Of a DNA stretch of 64,000 nt, positions 53,501-64,000 are shown in pieces (positions within the stretch are counted from its first letter, which is position 1; each line of letters begins with the position of its first letter). The position numbers and the translations under genes are program-made. Origin of the DNA: Pueraria montana var. lobata. Taxonomy: Eukaryota > Streptophyta > Magnoliopsida > Fabales > Fabaceae. The stretch is taken from positions 75,807,447 to 75,871,446 of the forward strand of contig CM048649.1 in assembly GCA_026413185.1 (NCBI GenBank), in the 5' to 3' direction. Under the pieces are notes generated by a model. That model did no database searches, had not been told where the DNA came from, and worked only from the letters and a program-made list of their open reading frames with translations.

Positions 53501-53911
53501 GCCTGTTATTCTAATACGGTTTCATGCAGTTTGGTTTTCACAATGTGGATGTAATGAAAAAATTTTGTACTTGCATGCACTTTTTCTGTCACCTGTCGTT
53601 TGAAACATTGGTTTAATAGAAAAATAATTTGTTTTATTTGTGTAGGGGATATGAATCAGGGACGGGAGGTGGTGGTTGTGGATTTTTATGTTGGAATAAG
53701 TCCAAGCCTAGAAGGGTAATAAAGGTAACTTCATTCTGCGCCCTTTCCCTTTACTGTTGTTGAACAAGAACAAGAACAAACATAACAAAGTGTGTGTGTG
53801 TGTTGTTGTAAGCAGGTAAAAGGTGGCACCCCAGTTAGAGCCCGGAGAGCTGCAACTTTTACATTGTTTGGTGACTGTGCTAAGCCAAAGAAAAGGGAGC
53901 GGAGAAGATAA
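47531..53911 (+). CDS. STICHEL, DnaX-like AAA+ protein for trichome branching
   Basis: Six exons: 47531-49624, 49865-50084, 50625-51188, 51959-52649, 53646-53724 and 53816-53911. They encode 1,247 residues; Arabidopsis STICHEL is about 1,220. The N-terminus SELHLKKELTQIRKAARVL, the block LPGRQGCGIPCYW and the tail CAKPKK are shared with that protein and separate it from STICHEL-like paralogues. A Glu-rich run lies at 92-103. The centre resembles the bacterial DNA polymerase III gamma/tau subunit: SFSQKYRP, a Walker A GPRGTGKTS at 502-510, four Cys of the zinc site (CASPDEGKPCGYCREC) and a Walker B DECH at 585-588. STICHEL controls trichome branch number in Arabidopsis and is not thought to replicate DNA. 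An in-frame TTG at 47516 was rejected as start in favour of the ATG at 47531. Confidence 0.95.
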
Positions 53912-55582
53912 GCAAGGATTCAGTTATCCAATATATATATTTTCTTTTCAAAAATTTTCTTTGAGCGATTCTTCAAGGATGAGAGCATCAAATTGTTTTG
54001 TGCTTCATCAGTTTCATTCAACTTGTGTTCCTTTTGCTCCATCCTTTATTTAAAGAACTAATAAAGAGGAACATTGAAACATTTGTTTCTTTTCTACAAA
54101 GTCGTATTTACGATTATAATTCTTGTTACTTTATCCCTTCCTTCCCTTCCCATCCTCATTGAAGTATTCTAAAGAGAAGTCAAATCTACTCTCAAATCTT
54201 AATTAATTAATATGGTACATATAAAGAATGATTATAGTGGAGTGCCAATAAAAACTGGCCTGGAGTTGGTGAGCGTGCATATAAAGGTGCTTTGCTTAGC
54301 ACGGGTATTTTTTTTTTTTTTAATTTAAAAGCAATTTTAGGTTCAGACCTGACTATATTGCTCAAAATGTGACAAGTGTCCATCTATTTGCTGATATATC
54401 TTCAAGCATCTTATTTTTGTGCTTTACAGCTATCAGTCTAATTTACCTCAACCATTCTGATAAGCTGATATATGAAATTATTGAGAACCCAAATATTAAT
54501 CAGTATCTTAAATGTATTTATTAAAAAAAAAAAATAATAATTAAAAATATTTAATATTTTCTAAATAATTCAAAAAATTAAAATATATTTAATGTTCATT
54601 AATTATATTGATTAACAAAATGCATTTTCAAATAATTCTTAGTTCTTGCTTAAATTCCCGCCAAAATGGACCGTGATCAACAATCATTCATCCAAAATTG
54701 ATTTGGGAGTTTTTGTCATTGTCGATGCGACCAAGGCTGTCTGTCACTCACCAAGTCCAATGGTTTGAATTTCTTTTGCTGTCCAGCCTCTCCCCTCAAA
54801 TTATAAACTAATTCTCAAAAAATAACATAAAATCAAAGCATACACTTTTTTTTGTAGCAAAAGAATGTGCTATGCCAAAGCATACACTTCAACTTGTAAA
54901 TAAATCATGAGAGAACTACAAAAATTAAGGTATATAAATTAATTATAGAATTTAATTAGAATATATTGACAATGTAAAACTTACACTATTATCTAATTAT
55001 ATATCACCATATAGGATAAATTTGTTAATTTTGAAATAACGATCTTAAAAATCATAATAAGGATAATTTTTAATTGATTGATTGTGTAAATATTTTATAT
55101 TAACTCTTAATTTTAACTTAAGAGAAAAGTTTAATTTATTTTAACTTCTTAATTATTTCTGAAAAATACTAATGAAGAAAATTATCCTAATTGAGTCAAA
55201 CTTTATCTATCCGTCAAGAATTCAAATTTTAGAATTATCACTACAAGGAGAAATTTTGCTAACTACCACCTTGGACAGACCCAATGATAGTTTCCTGGCT
55301 ATTCTTGTGAAGATGCTCAATTACCCCAAAAAAATATCCATTGCAATAATTTTAATACTTTATCTTAAAAAAAAATCACTAACATAATCAGAAATTTAAG
55401 ATAAACATGACTAATATATCACGTCTTTGCCAACCTTGCTTATAATCTCAAGTTCATCATCTGATGGCACGGGGCTTTATTGATTGAAGAGGATTTTCGC
55501 TTCCATGCAGGAACATTGTGCTTGCACCTTGCAGGATCAAAAGTAATCTATCATGAAAAAACTAATCGAGGATGATTTCCCT
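53912..55582. other. Intergenic region between convergent STICHEL and ISPD
   Basis: The two genes converge here. The first 150 bases or so are probably the STICHEL 3' untranslated region. The rest is AT-rich and contains a decayed MITE at 54967. No gene is supported. Confidence 0.65.
54967..55105. mobile_element. Decayed MITE, same family as 1306 and 55799
   Basis: The interior CATATAGGATAAATTTGTTA and CGATCTTAAAAATCAT matches CATATATGATAACTTTGTTA and TTATCTTAAAAGTCAT in the element at 55799. The ends are degraded. Confidence 0.5.
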
Positions 55583-58500
55583 TCAAAGGTGAATTGGCAA
55601 AACTATATTTTCTTCAGAATTTATATTCAATATTCTCTCTGCCAGTAACATGTCATCAGGCGTAGTCACCTGCAAAACAGTTCGCAATGAGTATATATAT
55701 TTTGTAACAGGCACCACTACATGTTTCAATGCCAGTGCTAGTGTAAGTATTGTTTTTTAGCAAAGGCATATGTAAATAAAGTTAAGAAAAAAAGACTATG
55801 CACTAACAATATAAAATAGTTTTACACTATTATTCAATCATAAATCATCATATATGATAACTTTGTTAACTTTTACAATAGTTATCTTAAAAGTCATATC
55901 ATCCATGATTTGTAAAACTATTTTATACTGTCAGTGTATAACCATTAAACTCTAAAGTTAAATCCAATAAAATCTTTTTGCTTTTGGATAAATAAAATTT
56001 AAAAAAAAGAAGTTAAATATGTTAAAAGAGGACATTATTTAGGACCAAATATGTTGAAGGAGGTATGCTTATAACAAGAAACAAGTCATGCTCATAATAA
56101 AATAAGTAAAAGAAATTCTACCAAAAAAAAAAAAAGAAAAATAAAATTTTAACTAGTTATAACTGGTCAGACCAAGCCCGAATTCTAATTATACCTTAGT
56201 CCAACCAAAGATAAGTTATGACAAAGCCCAAAAGCCCAAATTTTCCAGCTTCAATTCTTTTAAGCTCGAATGCTTTTTTGTTTTGGGACGGGCTTAGTCA
56301 GGCTAAGTGGGTGCCGGCTATATGGTAGCAGACAGTATCACATCATATTGCAGCATATGATGTAAGTTACAATACAAGACTTTGTATGGTTTCATGTAAT
56401 AAATGGTTAATCAATAATCATCAAGCTACCAAATTCCAATAGAGAAGAAATGGGGAGAAGTTTGCCTACCTTAATGTTGGTGTAAGATCCTTCAGTGATA
56501 TAAACAGGATGTTTTAGGTGCTCAACAATGGACACATCATCGGTAACTTCAAGACCTTCTCTGCAAGGAAGGGTTGTGCATAAAATACCAGTTAAATTCT
56601 GAGAAAGAATGTATCTTCTAAACATTGTTGCAAATAATAAACCAAATTATCTGTATTTATCACTACATATTCCAATTTAGTAGTGGGTGTGACCCATCCA
56701 CTCTCCAACAAGTGTTTGTATAGCTCTCTGGTTCATATAAAGAATGACACTATGAGTCTGTGACAGTATATTTCATCCCTTGATTTCGTTCATAACAGAA
56801 TAATAAGATACTGCATCTAACATGTACAAATAGTTGCAATTAATTAAGCATAAGAATGAGAAACTACCTATTTACAAGCTCAAAGCCTTTCCTCAGCAAC
56901 TCAGGCTTGATAACCTGTAAAAATGGATAGCATCTAAGTAATTGACCAAGTTCTCAAACAAAGATGAGATATATATTATTATTGTGACCTGTGGGGTCTG
57001 CATCTCCCATAGCGTTTTTCTGTCCAGTGTTTTAACTACAAATGATTCACTGTTTGCCTGCAGAAAGATTGCTAGACAAATTTCATTACCTTTACCCATC
57101 ACAGGAAAGGGACTAAATTCATGCATATATGAGCCTATTCAGAATAAAAATTTCAATCTATATTAGAAGACATTCTTGTGTGCACAAATATTCCTGTAGT
57201 TATTGCCACTTCTATCAAGTGTAAACAAAAACACAGCTGAGATAAAAACTTATCCATAGTTGTGCAGCAGTTACATAAATGTAAAGGGAACAACTGACTT
57301 CCATCTATACACAGATGTGAACCTAAAATTACATCAAAAGAAATTAAAAAATTAAGCTTGTGGATCAGACGCCATAAAAAAAAAAAAAAAAAGATACAAC
57401 ACAAGCAGGGGAAAGGAGAAAGAATATAGCTGCGAAAAAAAGAAAAAAAGACAAATACATTTTACTTGAAAGAAAGACAAACTAAATTCGCAACCCTGAT
57501 GAACAGTAATCTGTTATCAAGACTCGAGGGAAACACATAGCGTGTGTTTGATAATGCAGTGGACCATGTTCAAAAAATTATGGTATCCTTAAAGCTACTA
57601 CTCTCTAGTGTGGTGAAAAATCATGATAGGACACCGTGATTTTTGGGTCCTCACTGCCAATCCAAACACACAGATAGATGTGGATTCTTGCATAAAGTTG
57701 TTTATCACATTTGGATTTGAAATTTTCTACAGAATTCTTTCTTTGGATGGGGGATATCAAATTCACTTTTATAGAAAAAGAAAATTCATCAACCACTTAA
57801 AATAATTGAGTTGAGGGAACTGACATGTGCATGCCAACAACTAGTAAATACCTCTTTGATTGTGGCCTTCACAGGGACACCAAGAACCGCAGCTCCATTC
57901 AATAATCCATCTTTAAGGACCTAAAAACAGAATACAGAAGAGTAATCTAAGCATCCTCTTATATAAATCCATTGAATTATAAATGGAGAGAGAGCCCCCA
58001 AAGGCAGGGAGGGGGCAGGCAGGTTAACTAATAGGCATTCAGAGGAATTTGAAAAATGCCCCTGACCAAAAACAGACACTGTGCATTTAAATCCAGTAAA
58101 ATAGTACAGATAAATAATGTCACTATGTGGATCCAAATAACATGAGTGCTTCTACCAGGAGTGTGCCATCAGAAATGGTTAGGTTATTTAATTCTAGAGA
58201 TGAAGATAGCCTCGACATGATTTGTAGACTCTAGTGTGATTAACGTGTTAATAATAAACCAGAGTTTTTTAGCTCTTGTTCCATATAAATCATTGACACT
58301 AACCTACAAAGCAAAGATACAACACAAGACACGGACATGATACAATTCAAACACAGGAATACAACAAATAGTATAAAACATAGGACAAAATTAACTAGAA
58401 TACATTTTAAATTAATATAAAATTAACACAAAATTATGAGTCACTGTAACATAATAAAATGTTACAATTCACCAAATTATGGTAATACTCCCATCCCATC

Positions 58501-60440
58501 TGTAGTATTGGCTTAAAAGTTCAAAAAATAACAGTAAAATTATAAAATGCAGCTAGGCTAGGAACCAAGAGCTAGGAGTATTTGAAGTGTCTGTGAAGTG
58601 TCTGATATGGATACATGCTTGATGCCGGTCAACATAACATAGCTATTATTTTGAAGTGTCTGTGCTTCCCTGACACTAACATTAACATAAACATAAAACT
58701 GACATTTTCCTGACTATATCACTGCTGGAAGACACGAATTCTTCTGTATCTCACTCACACCTGACAGGTGTAACATTCTTGAATTTCCTTCATGAATATT
58801 TAACTTTAAGAAAAATCAAAAGCAATGGACTTAAACTTGTACAAGAGAAACTTATTCAACCCAGACCTTTTTCACATCTACTGATAATACCAAAGGTCTT
58901 GCAGAATCATGAATGCAAACAAGCTCAGAGTTTGGATCAACAGCCTGCAAAAACAAAAAACATAAAAGAGCATCTAATAATTATATAAGGATCTGTGGGT
59001 GATAAAGGGATCAACAACTCAATGATAACACTGATGTTGTCATGTGGATTACAGTTAAATTAATATCTTGAATTTCAAGATTTTGAACAGCACATTATAT
59101 TGAGTGTGTGAAAACTAGAAATTCATTGAAAATGTGGATGACCAGAAAACCAACCTATTAATATTGGTCTGACCAGGACATTTTTATCAAAGATTTATTA
59201 TGAATGAATTAACTATATAGTTATCACAAAATATTTCCAAGAAAATGGTTTTCGTAACTGGCAAGATCTTGGTTAGAAAAATGACAAAGAATGCATGAAT
59301 ATAAACCGTTATTAAGATTAAAAAAACTGCACATTCCTGAAAGCCATTATAAACAGAATCCTGTCTTTCTTTTCCGGGCAGTGCAAATTTGAGTTCTGCT
59401 GGGTAATCTCCCTTTGCATCTGAGCTAAAAAGAATATTAATATCCAAGAGGCAAATACATGGTCAGCAAAAGAAACCAAAGCTAAAGGTAGGGAAAAACC
59501 TTCAAAAATGTCCTTGTATGAAGGATCGCAAACCACAATGATTTCTTTGACTTGAACCAGGTGAAAAAAAGTGTGGAAACTGCAAAGGATTGGCATATCT
59601 GGAGCTAATTATATCAGAAAGAAATGAAAGACAATATAAAGCACCTATAGCGAGCAAAGATAAAAATAGAAGGCAAATAAATTGAATACAGAATGCTACA
59701 TTGTGTATTCTCTCCAAGAAGTTAGAATGAAGTATATTTAAGAGGGAAAGACAAGTTTTTGTTATCCTTTATTGAGAAAGAGTTGACTTGATTATGCAGT
59801 GTTAATGAATATATAGTTGACATGAGTTATATAGTATCTATTGATATTGATGGTTGCAAAAGAGAATGCAAGCGTATGACATAAAGATAGGTTGTGATTG
59901 ATTGATTTACCTATACAAAGCAATGGGTTGACCCAAAAGAGGAAGATACTGCTTGGGCATGCTAGCCTAAGATAAGATAAGATAAGAAACATAAGAAAAA
60001 GTTGAATAGAATTGGGATGGATGGAAACAGTTAGTGGTTGAAGGAATGTAAAAGGAAGAAAGAGAACATACTCCCATCCTCTTGCCCTGCCCTCCAGCCA
60101 ATAGGACAACCGACACACTTCTATCTCTTACAGTTACAGACTCCACCTCCACTTCCACTTCCTGCACAACCTTAAGCCATAATTAATTCATATAATGATT
60201 ATGTATGTTGAATTGAATCTAAGCAAAAGCACTTACTTGCACAGGTTGTGGCTGTGCAAAGCACAGAGTGACCACCCTTGACCTTGATTTTGCATTTTTC
60301 TTTGAACAGATTCTTATCGTATGACCACCTGTGTTTGGGAATTTGTGAATTATTGGGAAGGCGAGAGGAGAACGAGAACAAGAGACACGAAGATGAAAAG
60401 GAGGAGGAGGAGGAGGAGCTTGAAATGCAATAGCTACCAT
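55583..60440 (-). CDS. 2-C-methyl-D-erythritol 4-phosphate cytidylyltransferase (ISPD)
   Basis: Eleven exons on the minus strand: 60237-60440, 60072-60161, 59911-59966, 59500-59579, 59328-59419, 58867-58944, 57852-57920, 56989-57057, 56868-56914, 56470-56560 and 55583-55669. They encode 320 residues. The enzyme joins MEP and CTP to give CDP-methylerythritol and pyrophosphate in the plastid isoprenoid (MEP) pathway. The first 65 or so residues are rich in Pro, Ser and Arg and low in acids, as in a chloroplast transit peptide. Then come the CTP-binding LLAGGQGKRMG (88-98) and MPKQY, IIVVCDPSY, PGKERQDSVYNG, CIHDSARPLV, KTLDRKTLWEMQTPQV, EVTDDVSIVE and TNIKVTTPDD. The exon 5 donor (GCA then GTTTTT) is weak and adds ECA before AVDP. 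Exon 2 could instead start at 60170, adding VVQ. The other borders are clear. Confidence 0.93.
55799..55940. mobile_element. MITE near the 3' end of ISPD (last intron)
   Basis: The left end TGCACTAACAATATAAAATA and the right end read on the other strand (TACACTGACAGTATAAAATA) are inverted repeats continuing into AGTTTTACA. It lies in the intron between ISPD exons 10 and 11. It belongs to the same family as the copies at 1306 and 54967. Confidence 0.65.
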
Positions 60441-61111
60441 CTCTCACTCTGACTTTGCCACTGCACACCACACCGGGAGACGGGACTGCTGACTGTTACT
60501 CTGACTACCAACCAAAATCACTTATCTCATCATAACATAAATATTACACCGCGCCCACCCATGGGCTTCTGCCTTGTTGGGCTTCAATTTAAATCCACTG
60601 AAAATTTTGTTGATTCTACTCTCTCACAAACTAAGGTTCAAACTTTTTTTAAGAAAAGTGTTCATTCATATCAACAAGATTGCCTCGAAAGACTTTTAGA
60701 AGTCCATGTGGAGGCACATAGCATGAGTTACTTGTTTAAACCACCAAATTTATCCTTGTGAGGATAGATGGGGCGATTAAGATTGACCATAATTTAGTTT
60801 TAATTAATTATATATAAAAAAAAATATTGAGGAAGGTTATATCTATTTTAGAGATGATAGAAAATTTTAAGTTGAAAGTATTAGTAAAAAGGTATTTTTG
60901 GTATAGAAAGAAAAAAGAATCTTTTAAAGTGAAAAAGTACTTAATAATTATCATTATATGATTAGAGAGTGGGAATGGAAGGAAGCTAACGATAAGTGGG
61001 AGGTAGTGATTTGGGCTGGAACGGGGCGAGCCCAGCCCAGCCCAGTAATAAGGGTGGAAAGAAAAGGGAGGAAGGGGTGGAGAGAGAGAGAGAGAGAGAG
61101 ATTGATCGAGA
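60441..61111. promoter_or_regulatory. Divergent promoter between ISPD and NDUFB3
   Basis: Only 671 bases separate the two start codons. On the NDUFB3 side, GAGCCCAGCCCAGCCCAG at 61028-61045 holds three overlapping AGCCCA boxes (TGGGCT on the other strand). Two more TGGGCT boxes lie at 60561-60585. In plants these are 'site II' elements, bound by TCP factors and common in promoters of nuclear genes for mitochondrial respiratory proteins. The middle is AT-rich. No clear TATA box was assigned. Confidence 0.5.
61081..61100. repeat. (AG)10 tract in the NDUFB3 leader
   Basis: Ten AG units stand 11 bases before the NDUFB3 start codon. They are probably in the 5' untranslated region. Confidence 0.9.
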
Positions 61112-61582
61112 ATGGGATCGGGAAAACACACGGGAGAGTTCTTCAGGAGGAGGGATGAGTGGAGGAAGCATCCGATGCTGACGAATCAGCTGCGTCACGC
61201 CACCCCTGGCCTTGGCATCGCCATCGTCGCCTTTGGTATCTATCTCGTCGGCGAACAAGTCTACAACAGGCTCTATGCTTCCGATCCTCACTCTTACTCT
61301 CACGTACTCTTCTTCTTATCCTAGGGTTTTTCCCCTATTCAATCCACACACACTCTCTGTTATTTCCGATTCTCTTCTCTTCTCTTCTCTATCGCAATCA
61401 GAGGGATTGGGGATCACACTTGCTCTAGGGCTTCTTTTTTTTATTTATAAAATTAATATATATTTGAAAATGATTACTTATCTATCTCTTCTTGTGCACT
61501 GCACTGTGACTGTGAGATCAATTTTATTTTATTTTATTTTTTTCAATTGCTCTTGCAGGTGAAAGCCAGGGAGCACCACTAA
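61112..61582 (+). CDS. NADH dehydrogenase (complex I) subunit B12/NDUFB3-like
   Basis: Two exons, 61112-61303 and 61559-61582, encode 71 residues. The conserved block EFFRRRDEWRKHPML near residues 9-23 is the signature of plant NDUFB3-type subunits. It is followed by a single membrane segment, about residues 33-50 (GLGIAIVAFGIYLVGEQVY). The protein is an accessory subunit in the membrane arm of mitochondrial complex I, and it is small, basic and lacks a cleavable presequence, as in the family. The second exon adds only seven residues (VKAREHH) before the stop. The start is the first ATG, and the length matches Arabidopsis homologues of about 70 residues. Its promoter has site II boxes, which fits a respiratory-chain gene. 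Confidence 0.9.
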
Positions 61583-64000
61583 CAACTATTGGATGGATTC
61601 CCTCATCGCTTTCTTTCTTTCTTTCTTAATAAGCTTGCTTTGTCTTCGCAGCCTTGAACTTTAATGTATACATTTCAGACTCTGTTCGCCACTCAGTATG
61701 TCTTGTATGCCTACATTTTATGCCTTCTTCTTGCTTTTACTATTTACTTGTTTGTCTCTCTGCCTATGGCTAAATGTCTCCTTTTTCATAAGTAAAACAT
61801 CAACTTGTTCCTTAAATTGCTTATTCACATTTCTAATTTATTAGTTTCAAACAACTTTGCTAACTCTCAATCAATTTACTCCCTAACTTATTGGGAATTA
61901 AATTGACCAGTGGTGACAATCTACTTTTTGGAGGACTAGATTGATACCAATTTTAGGGACAAAAATTCAAGTTTCACTCAATGCATGTGAAAATTTATAA
62001 CTCCATTGAGAGGTGCAGGCAGATTCCCTCTTGCCAACTGTAGGAACTAGGAATAGTATCTTTGTTTGGTTCGGGTAATTGAATTGGAGGCTTTAGCTCT
62101 ATTTTTCTATAGCCTTCTCTGTTTTGTAAAGTGTTAACACACTACACACTCTTTTGAATATACTCTTTACTATTAGTTAAAATCTATTGGAAATTACAAA
62201 ATTTTGTATGTCTCACTTCTTGTTCAAGTTTTTAATGAATTTTACCTAATTAATCACGTGGAGAGTTCAACAGTAGAATTAAAGAAATAGCAGTAAATCA
62301 AAATCATGATCATCATATGCAACAAAACTAATAGCTGTAAATCAGCAAAAAGCAAAAGAGGGGGAACTAGCTTATTTATTTGTTTGTGTTTATCTCTGAT
62401 GGTGAGGCAGGCATTCTCGTTATTAGGCATTACTGCATTAGTTTCTGTACCTTTTCTCTTATGTAGTATGTACTTTGCAAATATATGCTTTTCAAGAAAA
62501 TCTCAGCATAAACATTACGAATCCATAGGACACAACATGGGAGTTTTGTTTAAGCAAAATTGTAAATCATGTTAACACCACATGTTTGCAATTGGTTCGT
62601 GATAATGGGATTATCCATTTCATACACTGTACAGTATTTAGGGTGTACAAAGATAATGAAATGAAAGTTTATATAATGGACAAGATAATTTGTCTAACTT
62701 AAAATATAACAGTTAGCAAAGAATAGAAGTTAATGTTAAGAACCACCTTAATGTAAGAGAAACATATCATTTCTATAGCTGGATGTATGGGAGAACGAAT
62801 AACTGCGAGACCACCTTCATCACTCTGTTTGAACAATAACCTTGGAATCCATTTGACATTGCATCTTTGAATATAGAGTTTCATAGTAAATATCTGACCT
62901 TAGTTTGCTGTACTGCAAAATTGCGAATTGCTGGACAATCAGCACCAGAATTTCCTTATTTGCACGAGTGATTTGTTTTTCATTGAAAATTAGGAATTGG
63001 GTTCTATGTATGGAAGATGAATCCCATATGATTGGAAGTTTCTACAAATGCAGACACAAATAATGTCATTTTAAAGAACGGGAAATCAACTAGATAAGAC
63101 CTATACGCTACTTCATTGTTCTGACATGATTTGAAATAAACGCCGAGAAGAGTAATACTATTTAGTTCCATTATTTTTGTCATTAAAAAAATGATCTCAG
63201 TCATTTTCATATATCAGCATCTCGAACAGACTTAATAAAATCATAGGAAACAACTTTTTGTTCGCTAATTTTGACGTGTACAACATTTTTTAATGTTATT
63301 TACACATTGCACAGTTCCATTATTTCAATATCAAATAATTGATATCTATATAATCATTTTTATTTGTTCATATTCATACATCTCAAGAATTCTGTCAAAA
63401 TTCAGAGGGACCCATATAAGTAGTACCCAAAAAAAAAAAAAACATTTTTGCTAACTGCAGCTCAGTCAGTTCCAGAGGCTGCCGCACTTGTGGCAGAACC
63501 AAACAAGTTTAGGAATATTTTTTCGGTAAAGCCGTCTACTAATATTGGCGCAATACAGTATGCCTTTGCTTGTTCTATTTTTCTTGAACCAATTGTGTTT
63601 TTTTATTAATATTTTTTTATAATTACTCTACTAGGTAATCAATTACTCGTCAAAGATTTTCAAAAATCACAACTCTATGATTAAAATTAATTTTGAAGTT
63701 ATATAATTTATGTTTGAATGTTTTTATTTTAAAAGCAAGTTAATGACAAAACTTAATATAAGTTTTTTTATCTAACACAAAAGCTACATAAATTTACTTC
63801 AATTCAATCAAAGGTAAAATCAATTTCTTGACTTGAAATTAAACATGTAAACATTTGTCTCGTATCACATTAACTCGTATTTTAATAAATTTGAAGAATT
63901 TAATGTGAAACCAAAGTGCATAATACAATTGAACTATGGGACAACTTTTTTTCCACGGCATAATAGTATAATACAATTGAAAATTCAAAATTATCCTTAT
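61583..64000. other. Region downstream of NDUFB3, no convincing gene
   Basis: The first 150-250 bases are probably the NDUFB3 3' untranslated region. The rest is AT-rich. A short exon-like open frame at about 63453-63609 is described among the findings. Nothing else is recognisable, and the window ends in unannotated AT-rich DNA. Confidence 0.6.

Noticed and set aside
58779..58988. Plus-strand 69-codon frame over ISPD exon 6
   Set aside because: It is antisense to the HDSARPLV exon of ISPD and has no features of its own.

Overview
This is a window of nuclear DNA from a flowering plant. The genes have short introns with GT-AG borders, and the intergenic DNA is very AT-rich with many simple repeats and small transposons. 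Several encoded proteins belong to plant-only families: NAC and Alfin-like regulators, and STICHEL. The protein details and repeat types suggest a legume, probably soybean-like; this is inference, because no database could be searched.

Layout: 1-9.1 kb is gene-free, AT-rich and repeat-bearing. A NAC transcription factor of the NAC035/LOV1 type lies at 9120-11210 (+). A gene-poor stretch of about 11 kb follows, with a compound microsatellite, foldback elements and one unexplained open frame near 19.1-19.4 kb. UDP-glucose 4-epimerase is at 22390-23865 (+). The next 4 kb holds a 680-bp transposon with a perfect 10-bp target duplication. A double-domain Der/EngA GTPase, probably mitochondrial, is at 28050-31547 (-). 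From 31.6 to 37 kb lies a cluster of mobile-element remnants, including a non-autonomous LTR element on the minus strand. An Alfin-like PHD-finger protein spans 37507-43075 (+) and has a 3.6-kb third intron carrying a foldback element. STICHEL is at 47531-53911 (+), behind three tightly packed upstream ORFs. ISPD of the plastid MEP pathway is at 55583-60440 (-). It is divergent from the gene for the small complex I subunit NDUFB3 at 61112-61582 (+). The last 2.4 kb shows no convincing gene.

Seven protein-coding genes were rebuilt exon by exon; in each the reading frame closes across every junction. They do not form a pathway cluster. Two genes serve chromatin or transcription, three serve organelles (Der, ISPD, NDUFB3), one serves nucleotide-sugar metabolism and one trichome branching. 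I saw no rRNA, tRNA or CRISPR array. No novel system with strong support emerged. The best leads are the STICHEL upstream ORF chain, a GC-AG intron in the Der gene, an unusual exon 5 border in ISPD, and several mobile elements with readable target duplications.
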